A stretch of 64,000 nt of DNA from Vespa crabro (lineage: Eukaryota; Arthropoda; Insecta; Hymenoptera; Vespidae), in NCBI RefSeq assembly GCF_910589235.1, contig NC_060958.1, forward strand, positions 11,653,437-11,717,436. Direction: 5' to 3'. The notes below the pieces were generated by a model. The model worked only from the letters and a program-made list of their open reading frames with translations. It did not search any database and was not told the origin of the DNA. Positions 13,867 to 25,461 of the stretch are shown here, in pieces; within the stretch, counting starts at the first letter, position 1, and each line of letters opens with the position of its first letter. The position numbers and the translations under genes were made by a program.

Positions 13867-14296
13867 TTTTACACTATCACGAATACCTTCCTATGATAAA
13901 CGATCGGAATCGTTCAACGAAACCGAAGTAAACTTTTAATGTTCTTCCCTTAGAAAAGTTTCTATTGCAGAACGATCTTGAAGATTTTCGTTTACTAAAA
14001 GAACAAAGTCACTGACATCGCACTTCTTTCACGCGAGATCCAACAAGCTCCTTCCTAAAGGGGGCTGTCAACAATCATCGTGTCACGATCCAACGAAACT
14101 AGCATAGAGAGGAAACTCACTGACGAAAATGATCTCGAGAGAGGCGTTGACCTGAATAAATCTATTTTTATTCTTCTATTTTACACACAATCCTAGAACA
14201 CTCAACTTTTCTCTCATTCGAAATGTAAACACAAATAATAGATTTTACACGATATCAAATTAATTAATTTCCTTTTATTTTTATTATATTTTTTCT

Positions 14297-14365
<69 letters not shown>

Positions 14366-15163
14366 CCCCATTCAATTCACATCGATCTATCGTACAAGAT
14401 CGCGCCAAATTTGATTTTTCGTTCAACACACACACACATACTTTTTATATACATACGATGCTTTCATCGTAATTATTGAAATAATAATATGAATATAATA
14501 TCATTTTTTAAATAAACATTCGAATTACAATAATAAAAAGTATATTAGATGAAAATTGATTTCTTGCAAATATCCAATATTGTTGTATAATACTTGTAAT
14601 AATATGCTTATTTACTTACACCATACTTTTATAATATTCTAAATATACTTATTCCATTTAAGCCAACGTCGACGTCATATTTTAATGACGACTAATTGAA
14701 TGACTATACACGTGTTAAACCAGTTTATAGGTAGTGGCATGAATTATATATTGAATATTGTGTCATGTAAAAATAAAAAGAAAAAAAGAAAAAGAAAAGA
14801 AAAATCAATTCACTAATAATAATTGTTCGGCGAGTTGGACTTTCAACTCGGGTACGCATAAGAAAGGAAAAACGAATAAATAACGTTAAACGAACCACGC
14901 GAGTGTTCTTATATAATCATCTTATTTTAATTTAATTTTAAATAACGATACGCTTCATTTGTGTCAATGAAATCGATATTTTCAAATAATTAACTACATT
15001 CTATTGCATTTATATTAACCCTATTATTTCCATGTAAATATATTTTTACAATAACTGACATTTTGACATTGACATAAACTTGTATTATTTCTAGAAATCC
15101 TATTAATTATTATAATTGTGCGAACTACTTTATTAAAGTTACATATTAATAAATACTCACAAA
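13867..15163. promoter_or_regulatory. Head-to-head intergenic region between MCRIP and ACADS
   Basis: About 1.3 kb between two divergent start codons, so it must hold both promoters and 5' UTRs. It includes a very long T homopolymer at 14298-14365 (68 T). No clear TATA box was assigned for either gene, as is usual for housekeeping promoters. Confidence 0.5.
14298..14365. repeat. 68-base T homopolymer
   Basis: An uninterrupted T run of 68 bases, the longest homopolymer in the window. It could be the poly(A) tail of a minus-strand retrocopy, but no retroelement body is recognisable beside it. Its exact length is likely unstable or mis-assembled. Confidence 0.9.
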
Positions 15164-16814
15164 ATGCAAAATTTGAGGTTAATTGGTGAGCTTTGATAAT
15201 ATTTATGATATAAACAATCTGACAATCAAATCACATAGACTTTTTACCATCGTTTTCTCCCTTCAGGAAAATGCTGCAATGTTTTTCGAACATATTATTC
15301 GACTGCACGAAGCATCGCTTCAATTTCTTCCTTACCTGAGACACATCAGATGTTATATAAAACTTGCAGGTTATCATTATTTGTTTCTAATTATCATTTA
15401 ATGTTTACGAAGTTTATCAAGTAATATTTACATTTATCATGATAAATAATCATACAGTAATACATTTATTATAAAATTGCATGTAAACTAATTAAAAAGA
15501 TATTTGATTGAAAGAATATTTATATATTCTTGTTGACATTCCTATCTATAGGGACTTTGCAGAAGGTGAACTGAAACCCATTGCAGTAAAATTAGATAAA
15601 GAACATCTTTATCCAAAAGAACAAATTAAAAAAATGGGCGAGCTTGGTCTCATGAGTATTGCAATTCCTGAAAGCTTAGGTGGAACTGGCTTAGATTATT
15701 TGGCATATGCAATTGCCATGGAAGAAATATCTAGAGGTTGCGCCAGTACAGGAGTAATAATGAGTGTACATAATTCATTGTATCTTGGACCTATAGAAAA
15801 GTTTGGTACACAGGAGCAAAAAGAAAAATATATTAGAACATTTTTAGATGGGCAAAAAGTTGGTTGCTTTGCTCTGAGCGAACCTGGTAATGGATCGGAT
15901 GCAGGTGCTGCTTCTACCACTGCAGTGAAAAATGGAAATAAATATGAGATCAATGGAACTAAATCATGGATAACGAATGGATATGAAGCAGAAGCAATTA
16001 TTTTATTTGCTACCACAGATAAATCAAAGAAACACAAAGGAATAAGTAGTTTTATAGTGGATAAACCCATAAGTGGTTTATCCCTAGGTAAAAAAGAAAA
16101 TAAGCTGGGTATAAGAGGTAGCAGTACTTGTTCTTTGATATTTGAAGATTGCAAGATACCAGAAGAAAATATTTTAGGAGAACCAGGAATGGGTTTTAAA
16201 ATTGCAATGATGACATTAGGTCTGTATATCCACATTTTAGTTTATCCAACGTTAAATGTTCTCATGAATTTACATATACTTTTCAGATTCTGGAAGAATA
16301 GGTATTGCCTGCCAAGCCCTTGGAATAGCCCAAGCATCTCTCGATTGTGCTGTAGAATATGCAGCAAAGAGAGAAGCATTTGGAAGTCCCATTGCAAAAT
16401 TACAAACCATTCAACAAAAATTGGCAGATATGGCTTTAAAATTGGAAAGCTCCAGATTATTAACATGGAGAGCTGCACACCTTAAAGATATTGGTAAATC
16501 ATATACGAAGGTATATATCATTTCTTTCCATAAATGATAAAGCTATATTAGAGTTATATAAAAAAAGAAACTATAAAATAGCAAGATATTATTATATACA
16601 GGAAGCTGCTATGGCAAAACTATCGGCATCTGAAGCTGCTACTTTCTGTGCACATCAGTGTATACAAATATTGGGTGGTATGGGTTATGTCACTGATATG
16701 CCAGCAGAACGATATTATAGAGACGCGCGCATTACAGAAATATATGAAGGAACCTCAGAAATACAAAAATTGGTTATAGCTGGAAATCTTATAAAAGAAT
16801 ATAATTTCAGTTAA
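15164..16814 (+). CDS. ACADS: Short-chain acyl-CoA dehydrogenase, mitochondrial, 409 aa
   Basis: Exons: 15164-15185, 15267-15369, 15552-16219, 16287-16510, 16602-16814 (1230 bases). The product catalyses the first FAD-dependent oxidation of butyryl-CoA-type substrates in mitochondrial beta-oxidation, passing electrons to ETF. The first two exons give a basic, Ser-rich, acid-free leader ending ...SISSLPETHQMLYKTCR, as expected for a mitochondrial transit peptide. The body closely matches vertebrate SCAD: LDYLAYAIAMEEISRGCAST, GCFALSEPGNGSDAGAASTT (acyl-CoA dehydrogenase signature), LGIRGSSTCSLIFEDC, and LGGMGYVTDMPAERYYRDAR near the C-terminus. Glu388 in EIYEGTSEI is at the position of the family's catalytic base. 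Length is close to human ACADS (412). Retained introns would break the frame after MMTLG and after SYTK, which gave the exon limits. Confidence 0.95.
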
Positions 16815-17058
16815 ATTGTAATTTGTACGCACAAGCTATATATTTTTATATATTTTTTATATGGCATATTTTGATATATAAGAAAAGAAACAATACATGT
16901 TCCACATACCATGCCTTCTACTTTTATTCGCTTTTGACTATGTAAATATTTGACACAAATATACATGCATATATGTATGTGTGCTAATGCACAGCATACA
17001 TTTACACATATATACTGGTATTTTACTGGTTAACTCTTGGCAACATTATAGAAATTTC

Positions 17059-17382
17059 TATTAACGATTTCTATTCTGCTTGCCGTAAGGAACAGCTAAT
17101 GCTTACCTACACATATTAAGTAATGGATGTTATAATACAGGTAGTACATATTACGCACAGTATAGTTCAATTCCACAAAAATAATCTATTATATTAGTGG
17201 AATTCAATGGAGAAACTATAGGTTTGAAACATACAGTGAAAGTTTCAATAGAGCAGCATAAACCTCATTTCTTGGCAATCAATATTATAGCGAAAGGTAA
17301 ATTAATTATTTGTTTATTCAACTATTAGCGCATATAATATTTATAACAATTTTATGTATACCGATTTTTATTATAGATGTAG

Positions 17383-17450
<68 letters not shown>

Positions 17451-17782
17451 GCACACACATACTGTTCCTTCTTTAAACTATTATTGTAAATAAACTCAAA
17501 TTTCAAAGTCTATCTTACACATTAGCCTAAGTTTGAAACTGTATATTTAGTTTGTGCAAATGACACCTCATACTATTTTCCTTACTTAATTGCTGCAGTT
17601 TTCATCAATACTTTCACTATGCACAAACTATTCTCAGAGTGCGCATATAGAACTTATTTTGAAGAAATTTATATAATTTTATAGAGATCCATTGGAATGC
17701 AAAAGAAACATTTTAATTTGAATTTCATTATTTGTTTTGCTTATTATTTGTTTTGCTTATATACAATAGAGAATTTTCTTCC

Positions 17783-17867
<85 letters not shown>

Positions 17868-18321
17868 ATAAACATTGAAACGGAGAGTAATAACCTCTCG
17901 ATGTGTGTCATATTAATATTTTCAATTTCTTATTGTTTTGCATAAAATATATACATCCCACAATTCCATACAATGAATTACTTATGTCAGTTTATTGTAT
18001 TCAAATTTGTTTCAGAAATCTATCAATTTGGTCCTAAATAAAGAATGTGGGACAACTTTGCTTTTCAATGGAAAGCATAATGCACGAGCCTCACTTTTTG
18101 TAACCTACCATATCTATTATAACATTGGTATACATTCTGAGAAATATATTATTAGTGAAATTCGTATTGTGATTCTAACAAAATAGATTTCTTTAATTTC
18201 CTGATTATAATACATTGTGCAGGCCTTGAGGAATGCTGGAGAACATCATCACAATATGCCAGTAAGCTTGAGAATACAAGAGCAAAAGTATCTCATCTAT
18301 CCAATTTAATTATATAAATAC
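17059..18321 (+). CDS. Candidate small gene: weak exon chain, possibly secreted
   Basis: I do not recognise this and it may not be real. Four + strand pieces have splice-like borders and chain in one frame: about 17059-17087 (hydrophobic, resembling KFLLTISILLA of a signal peptide), about 17144-17162, about 17199-17299 (VEFNGETIGLKHTVKVSIEQ then KPHFLAINIIAK), and about 18223-18322 (GLEECWRTSSQYASKLENTR, then a stop). The third and fourth pieces read like normal protein. The first two are short and no upstream ATG exon was found. End positions are approximate. The alternative is chance open frames in the overlapping 3' UTRs of ACADS and vib. Confidence 0.2.
17383..17450. repeat. (TA)n microsatellite
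   Basis: An interrupted TA tract of about 65 bases in the ACADS-vib intergenic region. Confidence 0.85.
17787..17864. repeat. (CT)n microsatellite
   Basis: A CT tract of about 78 bases with a few TT and CC interruptions, in non-coding DNA. Confidence 0.9.
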
Positions 18322-18889
18322 ATAAATCATATTCACCGTGATAAGATCTAAATCATTATCTTCTTTTTCTTTTTTTATTTCTTTTTTCTCCCTTTTAAAC
18401 ATCTGCCTATAAATTAAATTCACATCTAATCACATTTACCCTTGTATGTACTTTGTATCAAGCAATTTTAATTGCTTGTTGACAAATTTCATTATATATT
18501 ATTATCGAACTACTAAATTATTAATCATTACTGTTTTTTATCTATATTGGTTTTAAACAAACCAAATTCTCTTTTTTTCATAGTTTATGCATTACTTAAA
18601 TAGGACCGATTTATATCAGTTCTCCATGTTAACAGTTATATTCTAATGACAATCTTTGACTGTAGGTACATTTATCTAAAATGGTTGTAAATGTAAATAA
18701 ATTAAAATTGTAAGTAATTGTAATAGACACTAAATCTAGACATATAAGTTCTGGAAAATGTCCCGATCCTGCAGGATCGCCTATGGCAGGGTTTGTCTGG
18801 GTATACATCCATAGGTATGCGCATGTATCTATGTATGACATGTATAAGGAAATTGATTTAAACCATTTATGACAGAGGCATTTGAAGCC

Positions 18890-18935
18890 TCAATCATCAG
18901 CTTGCATTCCACGTACTTCACCTTGATGTCTTTGC

Positions 18936-18969
<34 letters not shown>

Positions 18970-20852
18970 AAATCATTGATATAACGTGGGTATTCATTGT
19001 TATGCGATTTACAAAAGAGACAACACTTTACCCTGTCTAATTCTTCTTTAGTATTATCTTCAATAGCTCTGATATCCTCCATTGTCAATCCATACCAACG
19101 GTCTATCCAGCAGAAAACTTGTCTATGAAAATTTGTGAACAGACGTCTCTCTGCTTTTTGAATAAAACTTTCAACGCGTGTTTGCAACCCAAACCACTTA
19201 AATTCACAAGTAACTAGCTTATAACATGTCATCACAGGTTGAATATTGTTCATCCAATCTTTGCCTACAAGAGGACCTCGTCCTGTTTTCTGTGATTTAA
19301 ACTTTGTTGGATCTTCATCTTCTTTATAATCAGCAGTTGCAATAGAATCATTTGCAATATCTATATGTATTACTTCTCTTATTTTAAGCTTATCAGAGGG
19401 TAATTCATGAACCTGCCAATTATATATATATATATATATATATAAACAGTAAATAATGCATAAAGAATATTACTATCGTGTGATCATAGTACTTACATTA
19501 TGCTGATTTCCACAGTCTCCAATATGAAAAGATTCTATCATAATTATAAAGTTATCCTTCATATAACCCGGATTCTGCGGAAGAAATTGATAGAAAATAA
19601 AATAAAATTTCCATAAGATAAAAAAGTATTTTCTTATATCATACACACACACACACACATATATAGATGTATATAAATATATATATATTTACAGTTATAA
19701 TAGTTTTGCAATATGGATATGCATTCCAAGCTTCTTCATGAATTTCCAAAGAATTCTTTGGAAGTAAGATACGAATAAAAGCAGGCACTTTACTGGCTAA
19801 ATGATAAATCTTATATGTATATTGACCCGCAGAATATTTTCCACCGAGAAGAGGATAATCCTTAAAGGGTTCATTTTTTAGAACCTCTATACCTTCTCCT
19901 CCGCCGGTATTATTTTTACTTGCTTCTGCCACGGAATACAATTGAGCAACTTGGTACTGTTGAAAATGAAAAAAGTTAAAATAATATTAATATAAATTTT
20001 CATTATTACAATGGATAAAAAAATCAATAAAACCTAGAAATTAAATAAAGTTGATAGAAGTTATGTAAAATTTAATTATTGTTTAAAATTAGATTATGCA
20101 ATTGAAAGAATTTTTATTAAAGCAATGCTGTATCTTTTTTTCGTTTTCTTTTTCTTCTTGTCCCCTACTAAAACTCTATCCTTTCAACTACATATTATTA
20201 ATTAATCATAGTCTTCTTAATAGACAGACCAAACTACATAATTAAATTTAACAAATAAAATATGCCAGTAATGTTCAAGAGATAATAATTAGATGAATTG
20301 CAACTGAAGATAACTGCAGAGTATTATTATAGAAGAACATCTCAATTATAATTACAGCTTATAGTGATTTAAATACATACTTCTTCCACGGTCAAAGGTA
20401 GAGTGACACGGCTGAAACAAAACCGTAATAAATTGTGTTATTATTATGTTAAAAAGTGGGAAAATAACAAAATTTAAGAAATTGGCCTTGAGACCAAAGA
20501 TCTTCCTTCATCGAATAGAAGCATATACATAAGTGCAAATACGTACGATTAAGTAGAAAATTTTGTCCGAACAGCAAGTCCGTAACAGATCAATATTATC
20601 AGAAATTTTGAATAAGAGATTAGATAATAAAACTAAGATATTTATCTCTTTTCATAGAAAAGTTTCCCTTAAGAGGCCGTAAAGGGTGAAGATGTCTCTT
20701 CTCCCCTCCATTATCACACACCGTTAAAGATCGGTAACCATATCCGAAACTTTAGTTTCAAATTTAGGCTTTGGAATTACACATCGCGCTCATATATAAA
20801 TTGTAATGCAATAGAATAAAAAATGGTCGACTTACAATTCCTTGATGAGCAT
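18890..20852 (-). CDS. vib: Class I phosphatidylinositol transfer protein, 271 aa
   Basis: Minus-strand exons: 20836-20852, 20381-20411, 19693-19956, 19497-19574, 19032-19412, 18890-18934 (816 bases). Class I PITPs move single phosphatidylinositol and phosphatidylcholine molecules between membranes and supply PI kinases. The Drosophila orthologue vibrator is needed for cytokinesis. The N-terminus reads MLIKEFRVTLPLTVEEYQVA across three exons, then LYSVAEASKNNTGGGEGIEV, HLASKVPAF, EAWNAYPYCKTIIT, FKSQKTGRGPLVGKDW and FIQKAERRLFTNFHRQVFCW. It ends GEVRGMQADD, the typical PITP-alpha/beta C-terminal gate. The length equals that of vertebrate PITPs (270-271). The final exon codes only 14 residues and a stop. 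Its acceptor follows an uninterrupted 29-T tract in the minus-strand sense. It is head-to-head with the candidate 53-residue gene and POSH. Confidence 0.95.
18939..18967. repeat. 29-base A homopolymer serving as polypyrimidine tract
   Basis: On the minus strand this is a pure T run ending immediately before the TTACAG acceptor of the last vib exon. Confidence 0.85.
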
Positions 20853-21287
20853 CTTAATTAGTTGTGCATGTGGTACGTATTAATTTCGTTTAATCGAAAT
20901 CCACTACCCTTACTTCGGTAAAATCACTCGCGTTATCTTACCACTTGTAATCATAGACATGCACGACAAGAGCAGACTTCCCAAGCAACTGACACACTCC
21001 ACCACTCTACGAACTGTACGATGCCACGGCCACGGGAACCAGGGAGCACATATACTTGCGCACACGTGTACATCAATTTCCCCTACCACTTATTATCCTT
21101 ACTTCCTCTCTCTTTATATGTCTCTCTTTTTCTCTCTTTTGCCTATGACGTCATTCTAGCCCACATACGAAAACCGCATGCGTGAATACGAATACTATAT
21201 ATGGACACATTACTTTTTATTATTTTTCTATTAGATACATTTCAAAAATCAAGAAGTAACTTAATATATGGTCTGCAAGTTAATCGT
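20853..21287. promoter_or_regulatory. Divergent upstream region of vib and the candidate 53-aa gene
   Basis: About 430 bases between the vib start codon and the candidate ATG at 21288. An open frame starting at about 20959 is present but shows no splice partner and drifts into pyrimidine-rich sequence, so I treat the stretch as promoter/5' UTR. Confidence 0.4.
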
Positions 21288-21436
21288 ATGAAATATCAGT
21301 AAATCAACGAGTCGCGTATTAAATGCATTAGGATTTCACATTTAAGGATACTAACCAATCGAACTATTTGTATTCTGCGTCATATCCGTTCAAACTCTGT
21401 TATCTCTCTCTCTCTCTCCCCCCCCCCTCTCTCACT

Positions 21437-21476
<40 letters not shown>

Positions 21477-21685
21477 CTCTCCTCTCGCCCATATTTATCT
21501 ATCTATCTATCTACCTTTCTCTTTCTCTTTTCAGTGTCCATCAGAAACTTACATATCATGCAGTAGCGCGAATAGTTCGTGATTTTTTGCAAAAGTTGAT
21601 TAAAATGAGAGCCAATCAAAGGCCACCTTTAGACGATACGTTTGCCGATTGGTACATTTCAAATGACACCGTTGATTATAACTAG
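21288..21685 (+). CDS. Candidate small protein, 53 aa, unknown family
   Basis: Two exons, 21288-21298 (ATG AAA TAT CA, GTAAAT donor) and 21535-21685 (TTTTCAG acceptor after a long pyrimidine tract), give 162 bases in frame. The larger exon reads like conserved protein: a basic amphipathic helix (KLTYHAVARIVRDFLQKLIK) followed by an acidic, aromatic tail (PPLDDTFADWYISNDTVDYN). There is no signal peptide or membrane span. I do not recognise the family. The second exon is well supported by its acceptor and amino-acid composition. The 11-base first coding exon is less certain because the donor is weak, and an alternative first exon could exist. It lies between vib (opposite strand) and POSH (same strand). 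Confidence 0.45.
21403..21474. repeat. (CT)n microsatellite
   Basis: A CT tract with an internal C run, inside the intron of the candidate 53-aa gene. It continues into ATCT units at about 21497-21511. Confidence 0.85.
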
Positions 21686-22583
21686 TTTCCAAGAATACTT
21701 TTATTTCATGTAAACTGCAACATCTATTAGTGATTTTCATTTTTACATACATGTATCAAGGAACTATTTAAAGAGTTATTTGATTATTTTAAAAATGACA
21801 GACATCTTATACAAAAAGTTACTAATTCTAGACATTTCGGTATGATGATAATCGTATAGCTGTTCAAAGTTGTCCAATTAACAAGTTGGTTGAATAATGA
21901 TAAACAGAGGCACAGGCATTTCTGAATAACGTGCGTTCAAAGGCAAGCAAGCAAGCATCTTCAATGCTGCACCCAGCTACATATCCGCGTATTTGTAAGT
22001 GGCCGTTAAGAAAAAAGAAAAGGAAAGCAACCAAAAATGAAGAATTATGATTTATTCTTAAGCTTCGCAAAATTGCTATCATTTTCGTGATTGTCGCGCA
22101 TAAAATAATACTTTCTTATTGGTATGTATTATAAAATTTTTACGGTGTATTGTAATCGAAAAGTGCGATTGATCGATGCACTGTGCGCAACGATGTGCGA
22201 CAATATTCGTAATGAAAGCAGCAGTTGTGTGACAGTACGTTAAGGAAACGCGAGTAAGATCATATTGTTTCTATTTCCTTGTTATATAAATTCGATGGCA
22301 ATTGAAAAAATATAAAGAGATATCTGAAACCGCTTTGAATAATTCTTGAACGACGACATCCGGTTCGTAAACTTTGCATACTTTTCGGCACGGTATAGTG
22401 TGCAGTGCCATTCCGATGAAGATAGAACGGACGAAGTGAAGGAATTTTTGTCAATACGAGGGAGACGAATCATGGTAAGATTTAAAAGAGAGAGTGTGCA
22501 AACTGAGAGGACGGATGCACATACAAGCCGGAGAAATTAAAAGGGCCAAAATAAACGCACATTTTATTAAATAATAATACAAA
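21686..22583. promoter_or_regulatory. Upstream region and probable 5' UTR of POSH
   Basis: About 900 bases between the 53-aa candidate and the POSH start codon. CpG content rises around 22150-22450. No TATA box or coding exon is assigned. POSH transcription must start in or near this stretch, or a 5' UTR exon lies here. Confidence 0.4.
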
Positions 22584-25430
22584 ATGGATGAGTGTATGCT
22601 AAACGATTTATTGGAATGTTCAGTCTGCTTAGAACGATTGGATACTTCTAGTAAAGTATTGCCTTGTCAGCACACTTTCTGTAAAAAATGTTTAGAAGAA
22701 ATTGTGAGTACGCACAGAGAACTACGATGCCCTGAGTGCAGAGTGCTGGTCGATGTTAAAGTCGATGACTTGCCACCAAATGTATTACTTATGCGTATTC
22801 TGGAAGGGATGCGCAATGCTGCACCTAAGAATATAAAAACTGTTTCTCGCAATAATCCAGGCCCACAGCGGCTATTTGGTGGTCATCAAGTTGCTCCAGC
22901 TCCTATTGTAACCACGAATATTACATCTGTTACGCACACTACCGAAGTAGTACGTCATGCTAATGCAGCAGCTAAGCAGGTACACTTACACAATCAGGCA
23001 TATGGCCGGGCCATATATGATTATGTGTCTAAAGTACCTGGGTAAATATTATAAAATTTATGATAAAATAAGATTTCTACATTGTATCGTCCCATACAGT
23101 TTACTGATATATTTTTCCTTTTAGTGATTTAAGTTTTAAGAAAGGTGACATTGTTGTTCTTCGTAAAAAAATTGATAATAATTGGTATTTTGGAGAGTGC
23201 GGTACTAGTCATGGCGTTTTTCCATTATCCTATGTTCAGGTATTGAAAAGTTCAGAATAAAATGAAATACAATTTCATTTTTATTGAATCTTTAATCGAT
23301 AATATATTCCAGGTGATGACTCCACTGCCACCACATGTACCACAATGTAAAGCTTTATATGATTTTAGAATGACCACTGACGATGAAGATGGCTGTCTTA
23401 CTTTTAATAAGGTACATATAGAGATAGAGCCATTGATCTATCTTATAAAAATGTTCTATAACATATTTATTAATTATTTCTAGGGAGAAGTTATTAGCGT
23501 TATTAGAAGGGTAGATGAAAATTGGGCGGAAGGAAAACTTTTAGATAGAATAGGCATTTTTCCATTAGCCTTTGTAGAACTTAATAGCGTTGCTAGAGCT
23601 TTAATGAAGTTGTCAACAAAGTAAGTACTATCATCTTTAATAACATATATACGTATACCAAATAGATACTTATAATAGTATTGTCTGTGCATAGTGTACA
23701 ACCAGGACCTTCGCGAATAGCACCACCTACTCCTACCAATGAAGAAACTACTCCTTTAATACCAACTGATCACTCGCGCAACATTCAAACAACGAGCCAA
23801 CCTCATTCGCAGTTAACACAGGTATATGATAAACTTTTTGTTAGACCAAAAAGAGAATTAACATTCATCTTAAAATTTGCCTAATATTTTGTTTTTAGAC
23901 TACAACATTACCAGTATCAGATTCTAGTTCAACTGTATCTTCTGGAGGTAGTTCTACTACAACTACTCCAAACACACCTAATAGTTCGAGTACTTCCAGC
24001 AGTTCTAGTACTGCTCCTAGTAGTCCTAGTAGTCCTGCTACTTCTCCTTCAGCAGTTGGAAATAGACACAATGTCAAGCGTCATAGTTTTACTGCTATGA
24101 ATACTGGTCATCATGCACATTCCCATCATCGACATAGTGCTGAAATACTTAGTCCAGCTATAGACAGTGGCCTTAACAGTGGAAACAATAGTTCTGCCAA
24201 TGAATCCTCATCTTTACAAGTAAAATATTTTTTTTTGTTTTTTTTTATGAGAACTCAACAGTCTCTTTATTTGAAAGAAAACTTTGATAATAAATATATA
24301 ATGTTAATTTTTATCAGGCATTAGGTAATAGTACAGATCAGAGCTTTCGGCATAGACGAAGTGGTAGCAGTGATCTAGTCCTTGCTCAATCATCACAAAA
24401 TTTACCCAGTAACTCTAATAATGGTAGTCATTTACCAGCTGCTTATGTAGCTTTGTATCCGTATAAACCACAAAAAGCAGATGAGCTTGAGTTAAGGAAA
24501 GGAGGTATTTATATGGTAACAGAACGTTGTCAAGATGGTTGGTTCAAAGGAACATCCAATCGTACACAAAAATGTGGAGTTTTCCCTGGAAATTATGTCG
24601 CCCCAGCAAAGTAAGTACTTTTTCAAATTACACATATAAAATTAAAATAAGTAATTAAAATTATTTACATTTTATTATTATTTATATATATATATATATA
24701 TATATGTGTATATACATATATATATTTATATATATATATACTATGCAGATGCCAACGTGGCTTATGCAGAGGTACATCAAATACTACGCAACATCAGAAT
24801 TCTTCATTGACAACTGGTCAGGGCAATAATGAATCGCGATTAACTGTTACTTATACTAAAAACAAAGGGCCTGCACCCCAACCTTACAATATAAGAACAT
24901 TGCCACCGCCTGCATTGCCACCTCGTGCTATTAATCCAGTTCCGCCTGTATCGTCTTCGCGACTCAATCAAAGCCAAGGCATAACTCAAGAGGATAGTCC
25001 TCCCAGACACAATGAACAAACCTCTGTTATAACGCCGCTAGGTCGTAGTCATAGTGCAGTGATGACTTCAAATTTACGTATGTATTTTTATTTATTGTTG
25101 TATATATGTATATATATATTTCTAAATTTATAAGAAAAATTGTATGATTATAGCTTCTCCAGGTAAACAAGTATTATTACAACCTGCTTTAACAACATCA
25201 ACAACAGCTGCTATTGGCAGTATTACCAATAACAACAGTACAGCCATAAATGCTACTGCTACTGCTGCTATTTCTACTATACCCGATAGAAGCAAAAGCC
25301 CAAATAATACTTTACATACAGCAAGTGTCTCTGCTCCTACTTCAAGTACATCTGTAACTTCAAATAAAACTGGTGAAAAGGTAATTTTCCTATAATATTG
25401 AATTATTATTGATTGTACCATCGAAATATA

Positions 25431-25461
<31 letters not shown>

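Larger units (their letters stand above)
16815..18889. other. Convergent 3' region of ACADS and vib, with candidate exons
   Basis: About 2 kb between the ACADS stop and the vib stop. It holds a long TA tract (17383-17450), a long CT tract (17787-17864) and the weak + strand exon candidates listed separately. Part of it must be 3' UTR of both genes. Confidence 0.4.

Noticed and set aside
14214..14435. Minus-strand frame with a long Lys run
   Set aside because: Translation of the 68-base homopolymer; not a protein.
15696..16235. 179-codon open frame on the minus strand
   Set aside because: Exact antisense of the ACADS exon 3; no motif of its own.
17697..17945. Plus-strand frame with Leu/Ser repeats
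   Set aside because: Translation of the CT microsatellite; no signal beyond the repeat.
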